64,000 nucleotides of DNA, taken from positions 1,922,001 to 1,986,000 of the forward strand of contig JAWWNJ010000023.1 of the NCBI GenBank assembly GCA_037176885.1. The letters run 5' to 3'. Under the pieces are notes generated by a model. That model saw only the letters and a program-made list of their open reading frames with translations, was not told where the DNA came from and did no database searches. The first letter of the stretch is position 1, and each line of letters opens with the position of its first letter. Positions 13,213 to 23,737 of this stretch are shown here, piece after piece. Source of the stretch: Favolaschia claudopus (taxonomy: Eukaryota > Basidiomycota > Agaricomycetes > Agaricales > Mycenaceae). Position numbers and translations under genes: made by a program.

Positions 13213-14070
13213 CTAATGTAACGGGTAACCGACAAGTTTTCTTCGTCCCAGTATCTCGCCAATCTACAAACATCGTAAAATTTCTCGGCCACGTCGGCGG
13301 GAACAAATGCGCTACTCACCTTGAATATACCGTACGCTTCAACCGCGTATATACCAACCCTAGCGATCTCCCCACTCTGCATAATGCCGCGCCAGTACGA
13401 CGGGTCAATAGCGCGCTTGTAGAGTGTCTCGTAGGCCGTGCGCCAGGTGGCGGAGCTGCTCGGGAAGTGCAGCTCCGCGTGATATACTTGTTGCCAAAGT
13501 TCACGGAAGACGGCAAAGTTGTATAGAAAAGATTTCCGCGCGGCTAAGTGCGGTATCAACTAGTTAGCTAGTGGAAGTTGTGAGACAGAGCGTCGGGTGC
13601 TCACGTCCAATCATATCTGCGGCTTTCTGGCCGGTGGGCCCAAGACGTTGCAGAGTGGCTGCGATTCTCCTAATCAGCGGAGAGAAACAATTTGAAGACG
13701 ATAACGCGCACATCCAACGACAGCTTCCGCCTTTTCTGCAGCAGGACCAAGAGTCGTTTTTGCGGATGACCATAATTTACCAGCATTTTCGCTCAGTTTT
13801 TCGGCGTTTTTCGAGATAGTTTCAGACGCTAGAGATATTGTTGAGAGCTTGCAGCTAATCCCTTCCTTCAGACGACGCACATCCAACCACCTCCTCCGCC
13901 TTCTTCGTCGCAGATTCCCAAAGTTGGCCGGCACTTTTCTGGGCGTTGGCGATAACCTCCTGAGCCTTTTTCTCGGGTGAGGGCTGAGGCTTTGACGAGT
14001 TGAAACGAACGCGCTGGCGCAGAGCTGGACGGGCAGCCTGCCGCAGCGACGAGAAAAAGAGTGGAGACAT
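13213..14070 (-). CDS. ATP20: Mitochondrial F1Fo ATP synthase subunit g
   Basis: Subunit g of the mitochondrial ATP synthase, a small Fo-associated inner-membrane protein involved in dimerisation and cristae shape. The N-terminus from 14070 (MSPLFFSSLRQAARPALRQR) is an Arg-rich, acid-free mitochondrial presequence; an in-frame ATG at 14106 is an alternative start. The conserved core is encoded by an exon near 13530-13325: LYNFAVFRELWQQVYHAE, then YKRAIDPSYWRGIMQSGE and ARVGIYAVEAYGIFK. The last exon reads IGEILGRRKLVGYPLH and ends at TAG (13215-13213). Five exons join in frame with 40-55 nt introns. Between presequence and core lie three imperfect helical repeats ending AEEVVG, AEAVVG and AADMIG, coded on successive exons. 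Convergent with ABC copy 2; downstream of the FAD oxidoreductase on the same strand. Confidence 0.92.
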
Positions 14071-14202
14071 GCAAAAGGCAAGTGATGACGAGACTCGGGT
14101 CAGCATCCAACAATTCCCGAAATCTGATATCTTATCTTATCTACAATTTCTCCGTCTATGGGTATACTGTACTCAGCGTCGGATGCTACAGTCTATAATC
14201 CG

Positions 14203-15624
14203 TTACCCCAGGCGCCCTTCGAGCCCACACGCGCTGAACGCGGCATTCATACATCCGCGTTTTTCCTCGCGAGAATGCGTCCCATCCGCAAAATCAATGA
14301 ATTGCACATGCGGCTCATCCATCCGACCGTCTTCTGGATTTTCAAAGACCACATAGAAATGCTATCCATGGCTATTTTAACCTGCGGATAGCTTCGAGGA
14401 TCGCAGAATACTTACCAGGCCGAGGGAAAGCCGTATTTTGTGGATCGCTGGCACGTATATCGTCGGACTCTCGCCCGCGATCATCCGCGCGATATTTCGC
14501 GCTGCGACTTCCGCCTGTCGGTGCGCCGGGCCTGCAGCATTGTGCGCACCAGTCTCCGCAACGTCCCCGATGGCGAAAATTCGAGGGAACAAGGGGTCCA
14601 CAATCTGGAGTGTCGGCTTGACGCGAATCAGCTTGGATTTGGGGTCTACGGAAGTGGGGGAAAGGGCAAGCAATGGAGAGCTCAGTGGAGTTCCTCCAAT
14701 ACATGAGACCTAACGGATGAGCGTCTTAATTGTGCAGTGAGATTAAGTCAACTTACGGCTACGTCTGCAGGTATACAACGTCCGTCAGCCAGCTCAACAC
14801 CAAATGGCTGACCAGAATTAGGAAATCCGCCAAAAGGTACTTTCACCCGATGCCCAAGGATAACAGTCACCCCCAGAGTAATGGCGCGGTCCACGACTAT
14901 GGAATGCAGCCTAGGATGGAATCGCGGCATTAACTGCTCCCTCGAGTGAACAAGCGTAACGTTCTTGGATGGATACACTTCCTTCGTGTCGAAGGCAAGT
15001 TCTACGCCCTCGAGGTTCAAATCAGACTAGAACTTTGAAGCTTCGCACTTACGAATACCATACGCTCCGCCCCCTACGACAACGACGTCGCGCGCAATGC
15101 GTATTCGCTCTTGCAACGTCAGCTTGCTTGTGACATTCTCTTGCTTCGTGGTCAGCTCCAGCGGCAACGCCCCCGTTCCTGTGGCCATGACCAAATAGTC
15201 GTAGCATATCGATCTGCCGGATTCAAGCACGACCCTGTCTGGGAGTACCGCCGACACAACACCTTGCACGATCGACGTGGAATACGGAGGTGCACCGTGG
15301 AACGCATTAGTATACGGGATGAAAGCCTTCTCTGTAAATCCAGCGACGACGCTTATCCGCGGGAACATGAAGAGGTGCTGAAATTCAACTGTTCCTCAAT
15401 ATACTGTGTAGCCTCCAGTCAAAGCCAGCAAACCTGCATATGCGAATTCTTCTCTATCAGCACCACATTATGGGTTCGGTGTACATGCGGCGCAAGCTGG
15501 TCGACGATCCAGGTTCCTGTTGGGTCCAGAGACCGATCAGACGCTCAAGCCGCGCAACGAAAGACTAGAACTGCGCGCCTGCGTAACTACCGCCCACAAC
15601 GACGATGGTCTGAAGCTGGGTCAT
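14203..15624 (-). CDS. AIF/FSP1-like FAD-dependent NAD(P)H oxidoreductase
   Basis: Pyridine-nucleotide disulphide oxidoreductase-fold flavoprotein of the AIF/AMID/FSP1 group; family members reduce quinones with NAD(P)H. MTQLQTIVVVGGSYAGAQ at the N-terminus is the FAD-binding Rossmann motif. LVMATGTGALPLEL and VVVGGGAYGI (NAD-binding fold) follow. RIFAIGDVAETGAHNAAGP contains the third FAD motif, followed by HRQAEVAARNI. The terminal exon, reached by a 53-nt intron, begins HFYVVFENPEDGRMDEPHVQ and stops at 14205-14203. Two junctions are not clean. After GAQF an in-frame TAG (15567-15565 region) must be spliced out, yet the obvious GT-AG intron leaves the frame off by one; the junction after GGAYGI is also ambiguous. 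Either unusual splicing or a 1-nt indel. The substrate is unknown; the call is to family only. Confidence 0.85.
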
Positions 15625-16074
15625 CGGTATCCTCTAGGGTTTCGAAAGTGGCGGGCAAGACAAGGGTAGCCAAAGGATGGGACGCCATTTATAAGGAAGA
15701 GCGTAAGGTGGTGGGCAAATTGACTGATACGTCCACTCACAGTCTTATCTGATTAGATGCTCTCCACGTTTAGGTGCCCGCGACCAACAATGGCTTTGAA
15801 GACGCTATAATGGCGTGCATCTGAATACCCGTTGACCTCTCCGCTTCGCCTTATTGCCCCTTTCTACCAGTCAGCTGCAAAAATCTTGCAGTACAGATCG
15901 CCTTCAGCCCTACTCACCCGGAACATGTAGAACCAGGCGTGGAAAGTCGGAAAGCATATCCCCAATAACGGTATCCTCGCCGTTATCGCGGGGAGAAACG
16001 AAGTTCTGATTTCCCGTTGCAGGTTCTTGACAATGAAAGTCGACGAGAAACCTCATAAGTGCATGCCAGAGGGA

Positions 16075-19000
16075 AACGAGAAAGGGTATATTGAAGGGTA
16101 TAGTCAAGGCAAGAAACGCCCACAGAATCAATGAAGACCAATATAAATGAAAATGAGATCAGCCCAACGTCCAACCCTGAGACTACCAACCGACCATCCA
16201 GAACCACCTCGCCACCAGGGCGAAAACTAAAAAAGAACAAAATGCGGATTCGCCCAGAATACAGCCCAACAAACCACCTCCCCGATCTGACGCGTCCGCC
16301 CTCGAGGTCCGTGGTTGTTGAGTTCGGTAAAATCGCGTGCCGTGGTGTGCGCTTCCAGGCGTCGCCTTCCGTGCACCTTGCCTCACGCCGCGACCCTTCC
16401 GACGCGAATCCAAACTGAAGAAGAAGAGGCGAGGCCAAAAACACAGCGAGCTGTGAGCGTCGATGCCGGAGATGCAAAACGTCGGCTGGGCGAGGGAGGG
16501 TAAGACGAAGGAAGGGGAATATGCCCAATGCGACCGTTGTCCGGGTCCCCAACCTGAAGCGACTAACCATCGCCGGTAACGTGCTGCTGCGGGAGCTGCG
16601 AAAGTCGAAGAAAAGGGGGGCGAGCTGCGAGCAAGCGTCGAGCGACGATGTGGAGGGTGTCGAGCGCCGATGGCGGGGGAGGGTGAGACGAGGGAAGGGG
16701 AAGCAGCCCAAAGCATCCGGTGTCCGGGTTCCCGGGCCAGCGACTATTCACCTTCCAACGCGCGCGGGGTCACGCAGTCGGGGCGAAGGCGAAAAGATAG
16801 GTCGAAACGGTGGTATCGAGCGCGTAGTAGTTGTTCACTGCGGTTTGGTCTTCCGGCCCCGCTTGTACCGCTTTTTCGCGCGGCGGGCTTTGATGACGTG
16901 CGTCAAGGAGAGGTCATCGGGTATATGACGGAAATTGGGTATCTACAAGGCGAGACGTTGAGCGAAAGATAATGCGACAAGAAGAAACAACACGCCTTTG
17001 TCGCGAGCACACGTAAGGCAGTCCCATCAATAAGCAGAGCGCAGACGAGGTGCACCATGGGTATATTGAACGACAGAACCTGGAGGGGTACGGTCAAGAC
17101 AACGAACCAAAGAAGAAAGAGGGACGCACCGTCATCAACAGCAGGCGAACGTCCAAATATCGCATGACGGTGTAAACGAGACGTATTGACTGGATGAAAT
17201 GTCAGTACATGACAAGCTCGACAAGTGAAAGAAACACACCTTGAGCGCCATAGCGCACGCTCGTCGACGAGCTTGGCGATAAAACTGAAGAGCAATGAGA
17301 ACCGTGTCCTTCACAGAAAAGGGAAACTTACTTGTACTTGTAGCGAGATAGAGCGGCATACGCTGGCTGCAAGACCGGAGACGGCGGTCCCGTCGAGAAC
17401 CAGCGCCGAAGCGAGGTGCACAGGGGGTATCTCGAACGACAGGACCTGGAGGGAGACTATCAAGACAATGAAACAAACAAGAAAGAGGGACGCACCGTCA
17501 TCAACAACAGGCGAGCGTCCAGATATCGGACGACACTTTGGACGAGACGTCTGCACTGGACAAAGTGTCAGTACATGGCAAGTTTTGACGAGGGAGAGAC
17601 ACACACCTTGCGAGCCGTAGTGTACGTTCGTCGACGAGCTGGGCGATTCAACTGAAGAGCGATGAGAATCATGTCCTTGACAGAAAAGGGAAACTTACCT
17701 TAACAGTCGACGGTCTGCGAGTCCGACATGCTCTCAGCACCACCACAATGGCAGCGTCTACAGCTTCTGCACCCTCGCCTAGATTCAATGCGGCACTAAA
17801 GAGGAGCCCGCCCAGTATGAAAATCGTCCGTAACACCTCTCTTAGCCATCTCTTGACACCGAGTCGCCGAGCTACGTAGGTAGTCCCCATGAAGAGATAT
17901 TGCGCGTTCTCGATGTCCTCAAGGTCGACGGTGAGACCGAAGAGGTCAAGCTTGGTAGTGGAGGCCTGGCGGGCGCGTTGGACAACGTCGACGAAACGCG
18001 CGACCTTGGCGAGGTCGTTGAAGACGACGGAGGGTGTGTTCCTCGCGGTGCAGGAAATGTTCCGCAACGCGAGCTGGTGAGCTGCGAGGTAGGAACCATA
18101 CTCGCTCGCGTCTGTGAACGGGAGGATGGGGCGAGTGTAGTCGACGAGCACAAACGCTTCGTCAGGGAGGGTGGGAAGGCGGGAAGGAGTCTTGGGGGTG
18201 AGAGGGGTTTCGGCGGATTGGAGGATATGGAGGAGGGAGGCAACGACGAGGAAACTTTTACGCAAAAACATGGTTGTATGAATGAAGGAGAGGCGGAATT
18301 AGCCGAAGGTATTTGTACCCCAGCGAGGTGGCGGTGTCCCACACGCGTTTGTTGACGCGTTGTTGACGCGTTTTTTCGTCCAACATCAGAGCTTAAGCAG
18401 CATGGAAAGAGGTAGCTCGTCCTTGAATTGCTAGCGGCTTGATTTACACCGAAAATGGTTCAGTGTCGCTCAACCTTCTGAATTTGAGTTGGAGTGCAGA
18501 CCCGTAAGATTCTTGAATCGCACGCCACGAAACCACAGAGTTGAGCCCGAGAAAATTGCAGCACACCAGAGTAATTGAAGGACCTAAATTGCCACCGGCA
18601 GTGTCCAGGTTTTCAAAAGCCGTCCCAGCATGCTTTTGAAGCTTTGAATTTCTTCAACGCCTTCATGCCAGTCATCATAAGGCATCGAGAGCTATTGAGC
18701 GCATCACATTTCTGGCAGTCGACGAGGGCATTTGCAGTCGATTTCGTGCAGCCGAGCTTCAAATTTCGAAGAGAAGAAAAAATTGCTTCAGAGTCAAGCA
18801 AGGAAATGGAAGCGGCGAATATGACATTTGTATGTCATTGTGGTTTAAAACTGAGCATAGATCCAAGAACGGTTCCAAGAAAGAGCCTGAGTATGGACCA
18901 TAGGCCGCACTGAGCGCAGTGGCGAAGGTCAAGTCAATATAAGCGCGCCGGGCGCTAAACCTGGTTCTCACGCCGGTCTCTTCTTTCTCTTGACCACAAC

Positions 19001-19315
19001 AGTCGAATCTTCTTGGCTCACTGCTGGACACTGAGCGCTAGCTGCAGCTCTGCAAGAGAATATGCATTGGTTTCTGGTCTCCGGTCCCCCACACGCAGTA
19101 CACCATTCTAGAGATCAGGTCTTCACTTCCAAGGGAACGAGCCGTTGCTTGCATGCCCTGAATTAAGAAGCCTGTGCGCCTGGGGGTGAATTCGCTTTCA
19201 ACATGCCAGCCACTCGTAGCCCCCTGCTGTGTCGTGTGTCCGCTGAAATGCGGTCATACTCTCAGCGCCCGTATATTTTGTCGTTTTGCTATAATTTCAT
19301 TCACTCAATTTACTC
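16075..19315. repeat. Outer inverted-repeat arm A (left), about 3.2 kb
   Basis: This segment matches 32615-35885 in reverse complement across gene Y, its introns, its 3' flank and its 5' flank. Homology fades near 16075/35885 (shared ataccctttctcgtttc) and near 19315/32615 (shared gctataatttcattcactca). Arms differ by scattered substitutions and small indels, so the duplication is not recent. About 13.3 kb separates them. Confidence 0.9.
16835..18271 (-). CDS. Unrecognised secreted/membrane protein Y (left copy) with tandem exon triplets
   Basis: I do not recognise this family. The first exon (18271-17700) starts MFLRKSFLVVASLLHILQSA, a likely signal peptide, and encodes about 190 residues including LPDEAFVLVDYTRPILPFTD, RRLGVKRWLREVLRTIFILG and a hydrophobic GLLFSAALNLGEG stretch. 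It is followed by two tandem sets of three small phase-0 exons: an Arg-rich exon, an exon ending RYLDARLLLMT or RYLDVRLLLMT, and an exon beginning VLSFEIPPVHL or VLSFNIPMVHL. A very basic last exon (RRAKKRYKRGRKTKPQ) ends at TGA (16837-16835). The intron before the last exon uses a GC donor (16994-16995), where the right copy has GT. The organisation is the same as in the inverted copy at 33651. The alternating hydrophobic exons suggest membrane segments; no function is inferred. Confidence 0.72.
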
Positions 19316-20503
19316 TTACAGCAACAACCTCGCAGTCATTTGGCGGGCCTTCCTCCCTTGAGCAGCACCAATCCGAGAGCAACTCACGATTGGCTGTCAT
19401 ACTCGCAAAGATCAGCCCTCTTTCAAAGGCTTGCACGCTACTATACGCAGAGGAAGCTCGAAGTATTTCCGACGTATGAACTCGATGCCCTGAACATGGT
19501 GAAAACTCCAGTGTTCAAGGCTCGTTTTACTCTGCGATCCTTGCATGCCCGCCTTCGTGCGCGGGAGGGTCAGGCCGACCCTGCCCGTCACCCTCACCAC
19601 CATCTTGAAAAGGGGACAGGGTCGTCCATGCCAGCCAGTGGCCTCGTAACCCTCTTCGGATGTTCTGCTGTGTTTCTATTGCAACTTTCTCAGAAATTGC
19701 GCTTCTGGGTGTAATTGACGCTGTCGACGACCTCATCTAGGGTGTTCTGCGGCTTGCTGTCTGTTTTCTTTCCTCTTTTTTTCCGGGAATGTTTCTTGCT
19801 TTTCCGGCGCTTTCGGCCGTGACAACTTCCTACATAGTTCCACTGTCCAACAAACGTCTATTTATTTTGTTCCACCTCACACGATTTTAACCTAGCCAGC
19901 GCCTTCATAGTCGCATCTTGCCAGTGTCTTGCCTGAACGCTAAGGACATTGTCGGATTCACCTGCACTGAAGCGCAATTGCCCATAAAAAAGCCACCACT
20001 GCAAGTTCGCTTTTGCGGTGTTTCGCTGGATGATTCGGCGGCTGGCTGGACGGCACTTTCTTGTTGGCGACGATGTCGAGAAGTCTCCAGCTGCTCTGAA
20101 CGTCTTCAGCACATCGAAGATATGGAGATTCGTTGAACATTGGCGGCGCTCATTGGGACCGTTTTCAAATTTCATTTGGGTGCCGTTCTTAGAGGCGGGG
20201 GAATTTTCTTGGCGCGACGACGAGCCTCGAGAGCTTACATGCGAGCGCGTTGATACATCGCATCATCCGACCAGTTGCGTGCTGGATGTCGTCGCCGAAA
20301 ACAGTGGGGTCATTGATTCAGAGTCATCGTGCCGCTTTTTCCTTGAAGTGTTTCGGGTCGCATTGGATCTTACGGTGCGTGGCGTTATCTTGATAGTAAA
20401 GTTATGGTTTGACCGCGATTCTCAGACAAGCGCGCGTTTTGTGTTTTTGCGGTTGGGGAGAATTCGGTGAATGGGATGGGTAAGATGGGCGGCCAGAGAG
20501 AGC
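19316..20503. other. Region between arm A and the LINE insertion
   Basis: No gene is confidently recognised. By symmetry with the right side, where an X gene follows the arm directly, an X-family gene would be expected to start here on +, but no X-like sequence is visible. Reading frames at 19340-19714 and 20018-20470 have no recognisable motif. Confidence 0.4.
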
Positions 20504-20517
20504 AGTGTATGTCACGT

Positions 20518-21252
20518 CCCACCCCCCACTTCAAGTCGCTCAGCCGCGAGGTTTTTGGAAGGGTGACACAATGTAGAATTGGGCATGGATACATAGGCGA
20601 GTACTATGAAAAGTTTGTCCCATCCGAGAGCATTGACTGCCCGTGTGGAGAACAAATACAGACCCGGGAGCACATCCTGCGCGACTGCCCACGATACGAC
20701 GACCAACGCCACCTGCTAAGAGCCGCCTCGAGGGACTTGTCCCTGCCCGAAATACTGGGCACCCGCAAAGGGATTGAGGCCTTGGCCAAATTCCTCGAGG
20801 AATCCGGCGCATTCACCAAAAGCGGGCGACCGTATGCCAAGGCGGAGCTCCCCGCGTTCGAAGACGAACCCGACCCCTGGTTGTCAGACGACGAAGACGA
20901 TGGCGGGGAGGCGCAACGCCCGCAAGATGATGCCCCCAGGACAGAAGCGTCCCCGCTATTCATTTCCCTCCCCCGCCGACACCCGCGCGCCCTTGTGGCC
21001 CGGCTTCATGTTTCCTTTTCTTTCTTTCTTCTATGTAGTTTAGTCACCCTATGCTCCATGGCAATATGCATTATGCATCCGCCGCATCACCACATAAATT
21101 CCACACTACTTACTCTACACTCTGAGACTATCCTCTACTACCCCGGACGAATCTCTCCAACTTACCTCTTCCCTTATTTATCACCCTTCGGGCACCGCGT
21201 CTTAGTAGATAGTGTACTTGTTGCGGTATAAAAATGTTGATACCAAAAAAAA
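20518..21252 (+). mobile_element. 5'-truncated LINE (non-LTR retrotransposon), 3' end with target-site duplication
   Basis: The reading frame beginning here matches the C-terminal end of a fungal LINE polyprotein, as I recall that family: GHGYIGEYYEKFVPSESIDC, then the CPCG...TREHILRDCPRY zinc-knuckle-like motif, LPEILGTRKGIEALAKFLEE and SGAFTKSGR. There is no reverse transcriptase core, so it is a 5'-truncated, dead copy. The element ends in a short A-run (21245-21253). The 14-mer agtgtatgtcacgt occurs exactly at 20504-20517 and 21253-21266, flanking the fragment as a target-site duplication. This is the classic signature of target-primed reverse transcription with 5' truncation. Confidence 0.9.
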
Positions 21253-21420
21253 AGTGTATGTCACGTTGGTCCAAGTCGGCAGTTCTACAGAAAGAAAAAA
21301 AAATCATTTCAAAGTTGTAGCGCATAAAAGTCGAATATATTAGTTCCAAGTCTGCTATTTTCACCCACGCTCTAGGAATCCTCTCGCACCAGTGGGAGGC
21401 GTGCCAGGGTGTGCCCCACT

Positions 21421-21712
21421 GGAAGCTGATGTTTTCTCACGGTCATTGTTTGTTCGCAAACCCAACTCAGGTTGCTTCCTACCACCACAGTCCTCGCCCC
21501 AAGTAGCGACCCGCCTAGCACACCAAGCGGTCAAGCGCTTCAAAACGCCTATCTTCAACAAAGGTGAGCCACACAAAGTACAAAACTTCAGTGATCAGGT
21601 CTAGGTTTCACTGATCCTAAATGTGCATGGCCGCTTAAGTGCGCGCGGAGGGTGAATTCCGTTGATCATGCCAGCGAGCGTAGCCCTCACCTCTGCGGAG
21701 GTTCTATATGTT
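21421..21712. repeat. Inner inverted repeat B (left)
   Basis: About 290 bp matching 30612-30905 in reverse complement at high identity by eye. It includes the shared stretches caaaacttcagtgatcagg and aacatgccagcgagcgtagc (B has one mismatch in the second). The same family is present, more diverged, inside arms A (about 19030-19260) and A' (about 32650-32890). It lies immediately upstream of the X gene start. Confidence 0.85.
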
Positions 21713-21785
21713 TTTGTGTCTACAACGCGATATACAATGATGCTAACCCATGCATTAGACCCAACATCCCAAACTAAACTCAGTT

Positions 21786-23207
21786 ATGACCGAATCCCTC
21801 CACATGCCATCGAGAGAGGAGCTCTTCGATAATGCGATAAAGAAGGAAGCCAAGCGATCCAAGTTCACCATCAAGTCGCCCGAAATCTCGGAGCAATTTT
21901 GGACAATCTTCGACAGTTATGACGACCCGGAGATGGAACGGCAGATCGCTGCTGGCCGGCTAGCGCTAAGCAACCTTTTCTATCTTTTCATGGACCGCCG
22001 CCCACTTCCCGTCGGTGGATACGATGTTCGTCAACTCTTCTGTTTTTTTGTCTGGTCTGAAAGTTGCCTGATCGTCTTGTAGTCCATTTTGCAACGTATC
22101 CTGGCCCAGAAAACAATACAAGCGCTCATGGATATACAAGATGCACCCATTGACCAGAACTGTTCACTCCTCAAACAATCACAAAATTTCTTTTGTTTCG
22201 TTGTTGCTTTACAGCAATCGCTGGACGCGGCGGCATATTCCGCCTGGTTTGCTGAAATTTACGAGCCAATCATCATAGCTCTCGAAGAAATACTCAGGGT
22301 GTAAGCTTTCTCAATTCACTATGTCGTATTCTCACTTGACTGTTCACCAGCGAGGGGAAGCCAGTTCAGGAGCCGCCAAAAAAGAAGCAGCGCGCCGCTG
22401 CGAAGTACTGTGCCAGTTCGTCTTCCTGCACCGCGCGTTACAAGATCTCTGACCCCTTTTGCGCTAGCTACGGAGTTTATGAAAATCGTCCGTGACGAAC
22501 AGAGAAAATTCGCGCTACAGCGCAGACAATGGATGGGGTCGAGGTTGTTGAGAGACTGGCGGAGTCTGCCGCTGATGTCGAGGATCTTGAGGAGCCTGCA
22601 GCAACAGAAGCATCGATATCGTTTAGTGACCCTCAAGCCGCCGTCACTGGAATCGAAGAAATACAATTCGACACGGCAACATACGACGGCAATGAACCGT
22701 CGACGTCGTGAGTTCTTGTTATACTGTATCTCCACGGTTGAGTGTCGTTCTCACAACATACTATTACCAGTTATGATGTCAGCAAGACCCGTTTTGTTGA
22801 ACTGAAGCTCGAGGCGGAGGCAGAGCAGATGGCGGGAAACAAGCGAAAATATGAGCATGTTGTCGAGGGAGAGCAAGGCGGCGGTTTGTTTCCTTACACT
22901 CTCGTTTTCTGTGCGTCATTCCTCATACCGATTGCAGAGCTATTCAACGGGGCGTGAGGATTCCAAACCAAACACCGGCCTACCACTCGATACGGACTGC
23001 GCACCCAACCCCGCAATGCCCGGTCCTTCATCGAGAAGCGCGACCCCTCCATTACATACAGAAACTCTTATCGAAGGACGCGTCAAGAACGCTGTCGCAG
23101 TCATCGACAGCCGTATTCCTGCCCCTCAGGCCCACTCCGCCCGTCTCATCGGAATGTCACCACCGCGAGCACTTCCGGCGCCTGGCCCTCCACTCCGCGC
23201 TCACTGA
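21786..23207 (+). CDS. Unrecognised X-family protein, copy 1
   Basis: Family not recognised. The first exon (21786-22025) starts MTESLHMPSREELFDNAIKK and contains FWTIFDSYDDPEMERQIAAG and LFYLFMDRRPLPVGGYD. The second (from 22083) contains AAAYSAWFAEIYEPIIIALE. A short Lys-rich exon (PPKKKQRAAAK) looks like a nuclear localisation signal. Later exons are acidic (VERLAESAADVEDLEEPAAT) and then basic (AGNKRKYEHVVEGEQ). The tail GRVKNAVAVIDSRIPAP at about 23070-23120 aligns with the tail of the copy at 31395-32539, which is why I extend the gene to TGA at 23207 rather than stopping at 22957. The last junctions are not resolved. The first intron donor (gttcgt) is weak. Possibly a nuclear protein; no function assigned. 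Confidence 0.65.
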
Positions 23208-23737
23208 ATCCTATTGCCCAAGCGCGAGGTCTACTTCGGAGAACCGTTTCCAACCCCGATCCCCAACACTTCTGTGACTTGGAGAAGAACTAGTTGCTGG
23301 ACTATATCAATGCATCAAGTGCCACGTCTCTGCTCCAGGTTCTCGTGTTGATCAACCAAACCACCATCGCCGTCTTTCATCTCGCTCGAACCAATACCTG
23401 CTTGGCGACAATTTTCGATCTCCTCCTGTGACAGACTTGTATGCCTCCCCCCCCACTGTAGACCAGCAATGCATTGTGTATCGCGCAAAACCTTGTACCT
23501 CATCGACTTGATTCTTCAACGATCCCACTTCCATTCATGTATTTGTATCATTTGTCTTGCACCTGGAGCTTCTCCCTGTATAGCATATATCGAAAAATAC
23601 ATTCAAACTGATCATTCCTTTCGGCAACGACACATTTAGTTTCGCTAGAACGCCATTGCCCCAACCACCGCTTAATGAGGGTCGTGGTATATCTCGACGT
23701 CCGTCTTACATGATTCCACTACAATGAGGGGTACATA
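23208..23737. other. Convergent intergenic region between X copy 1 and GMC copy 1
   Basis: About 530 nt between two convergent gene ends. I see no gene, RNA or repeat. It presumably holds both 3' untranslated regions. Confidence 0.5.

Noticed and set aside
15983..16711. 242-codon minus-strand open frame in arm A (and its partner 35459-36187)
   Set aside because: It lies in G+C-rich duplicated sequence downstream of gene Y, has low-complexity composition, and overlapping frames are open on both strands. No conserved motif.
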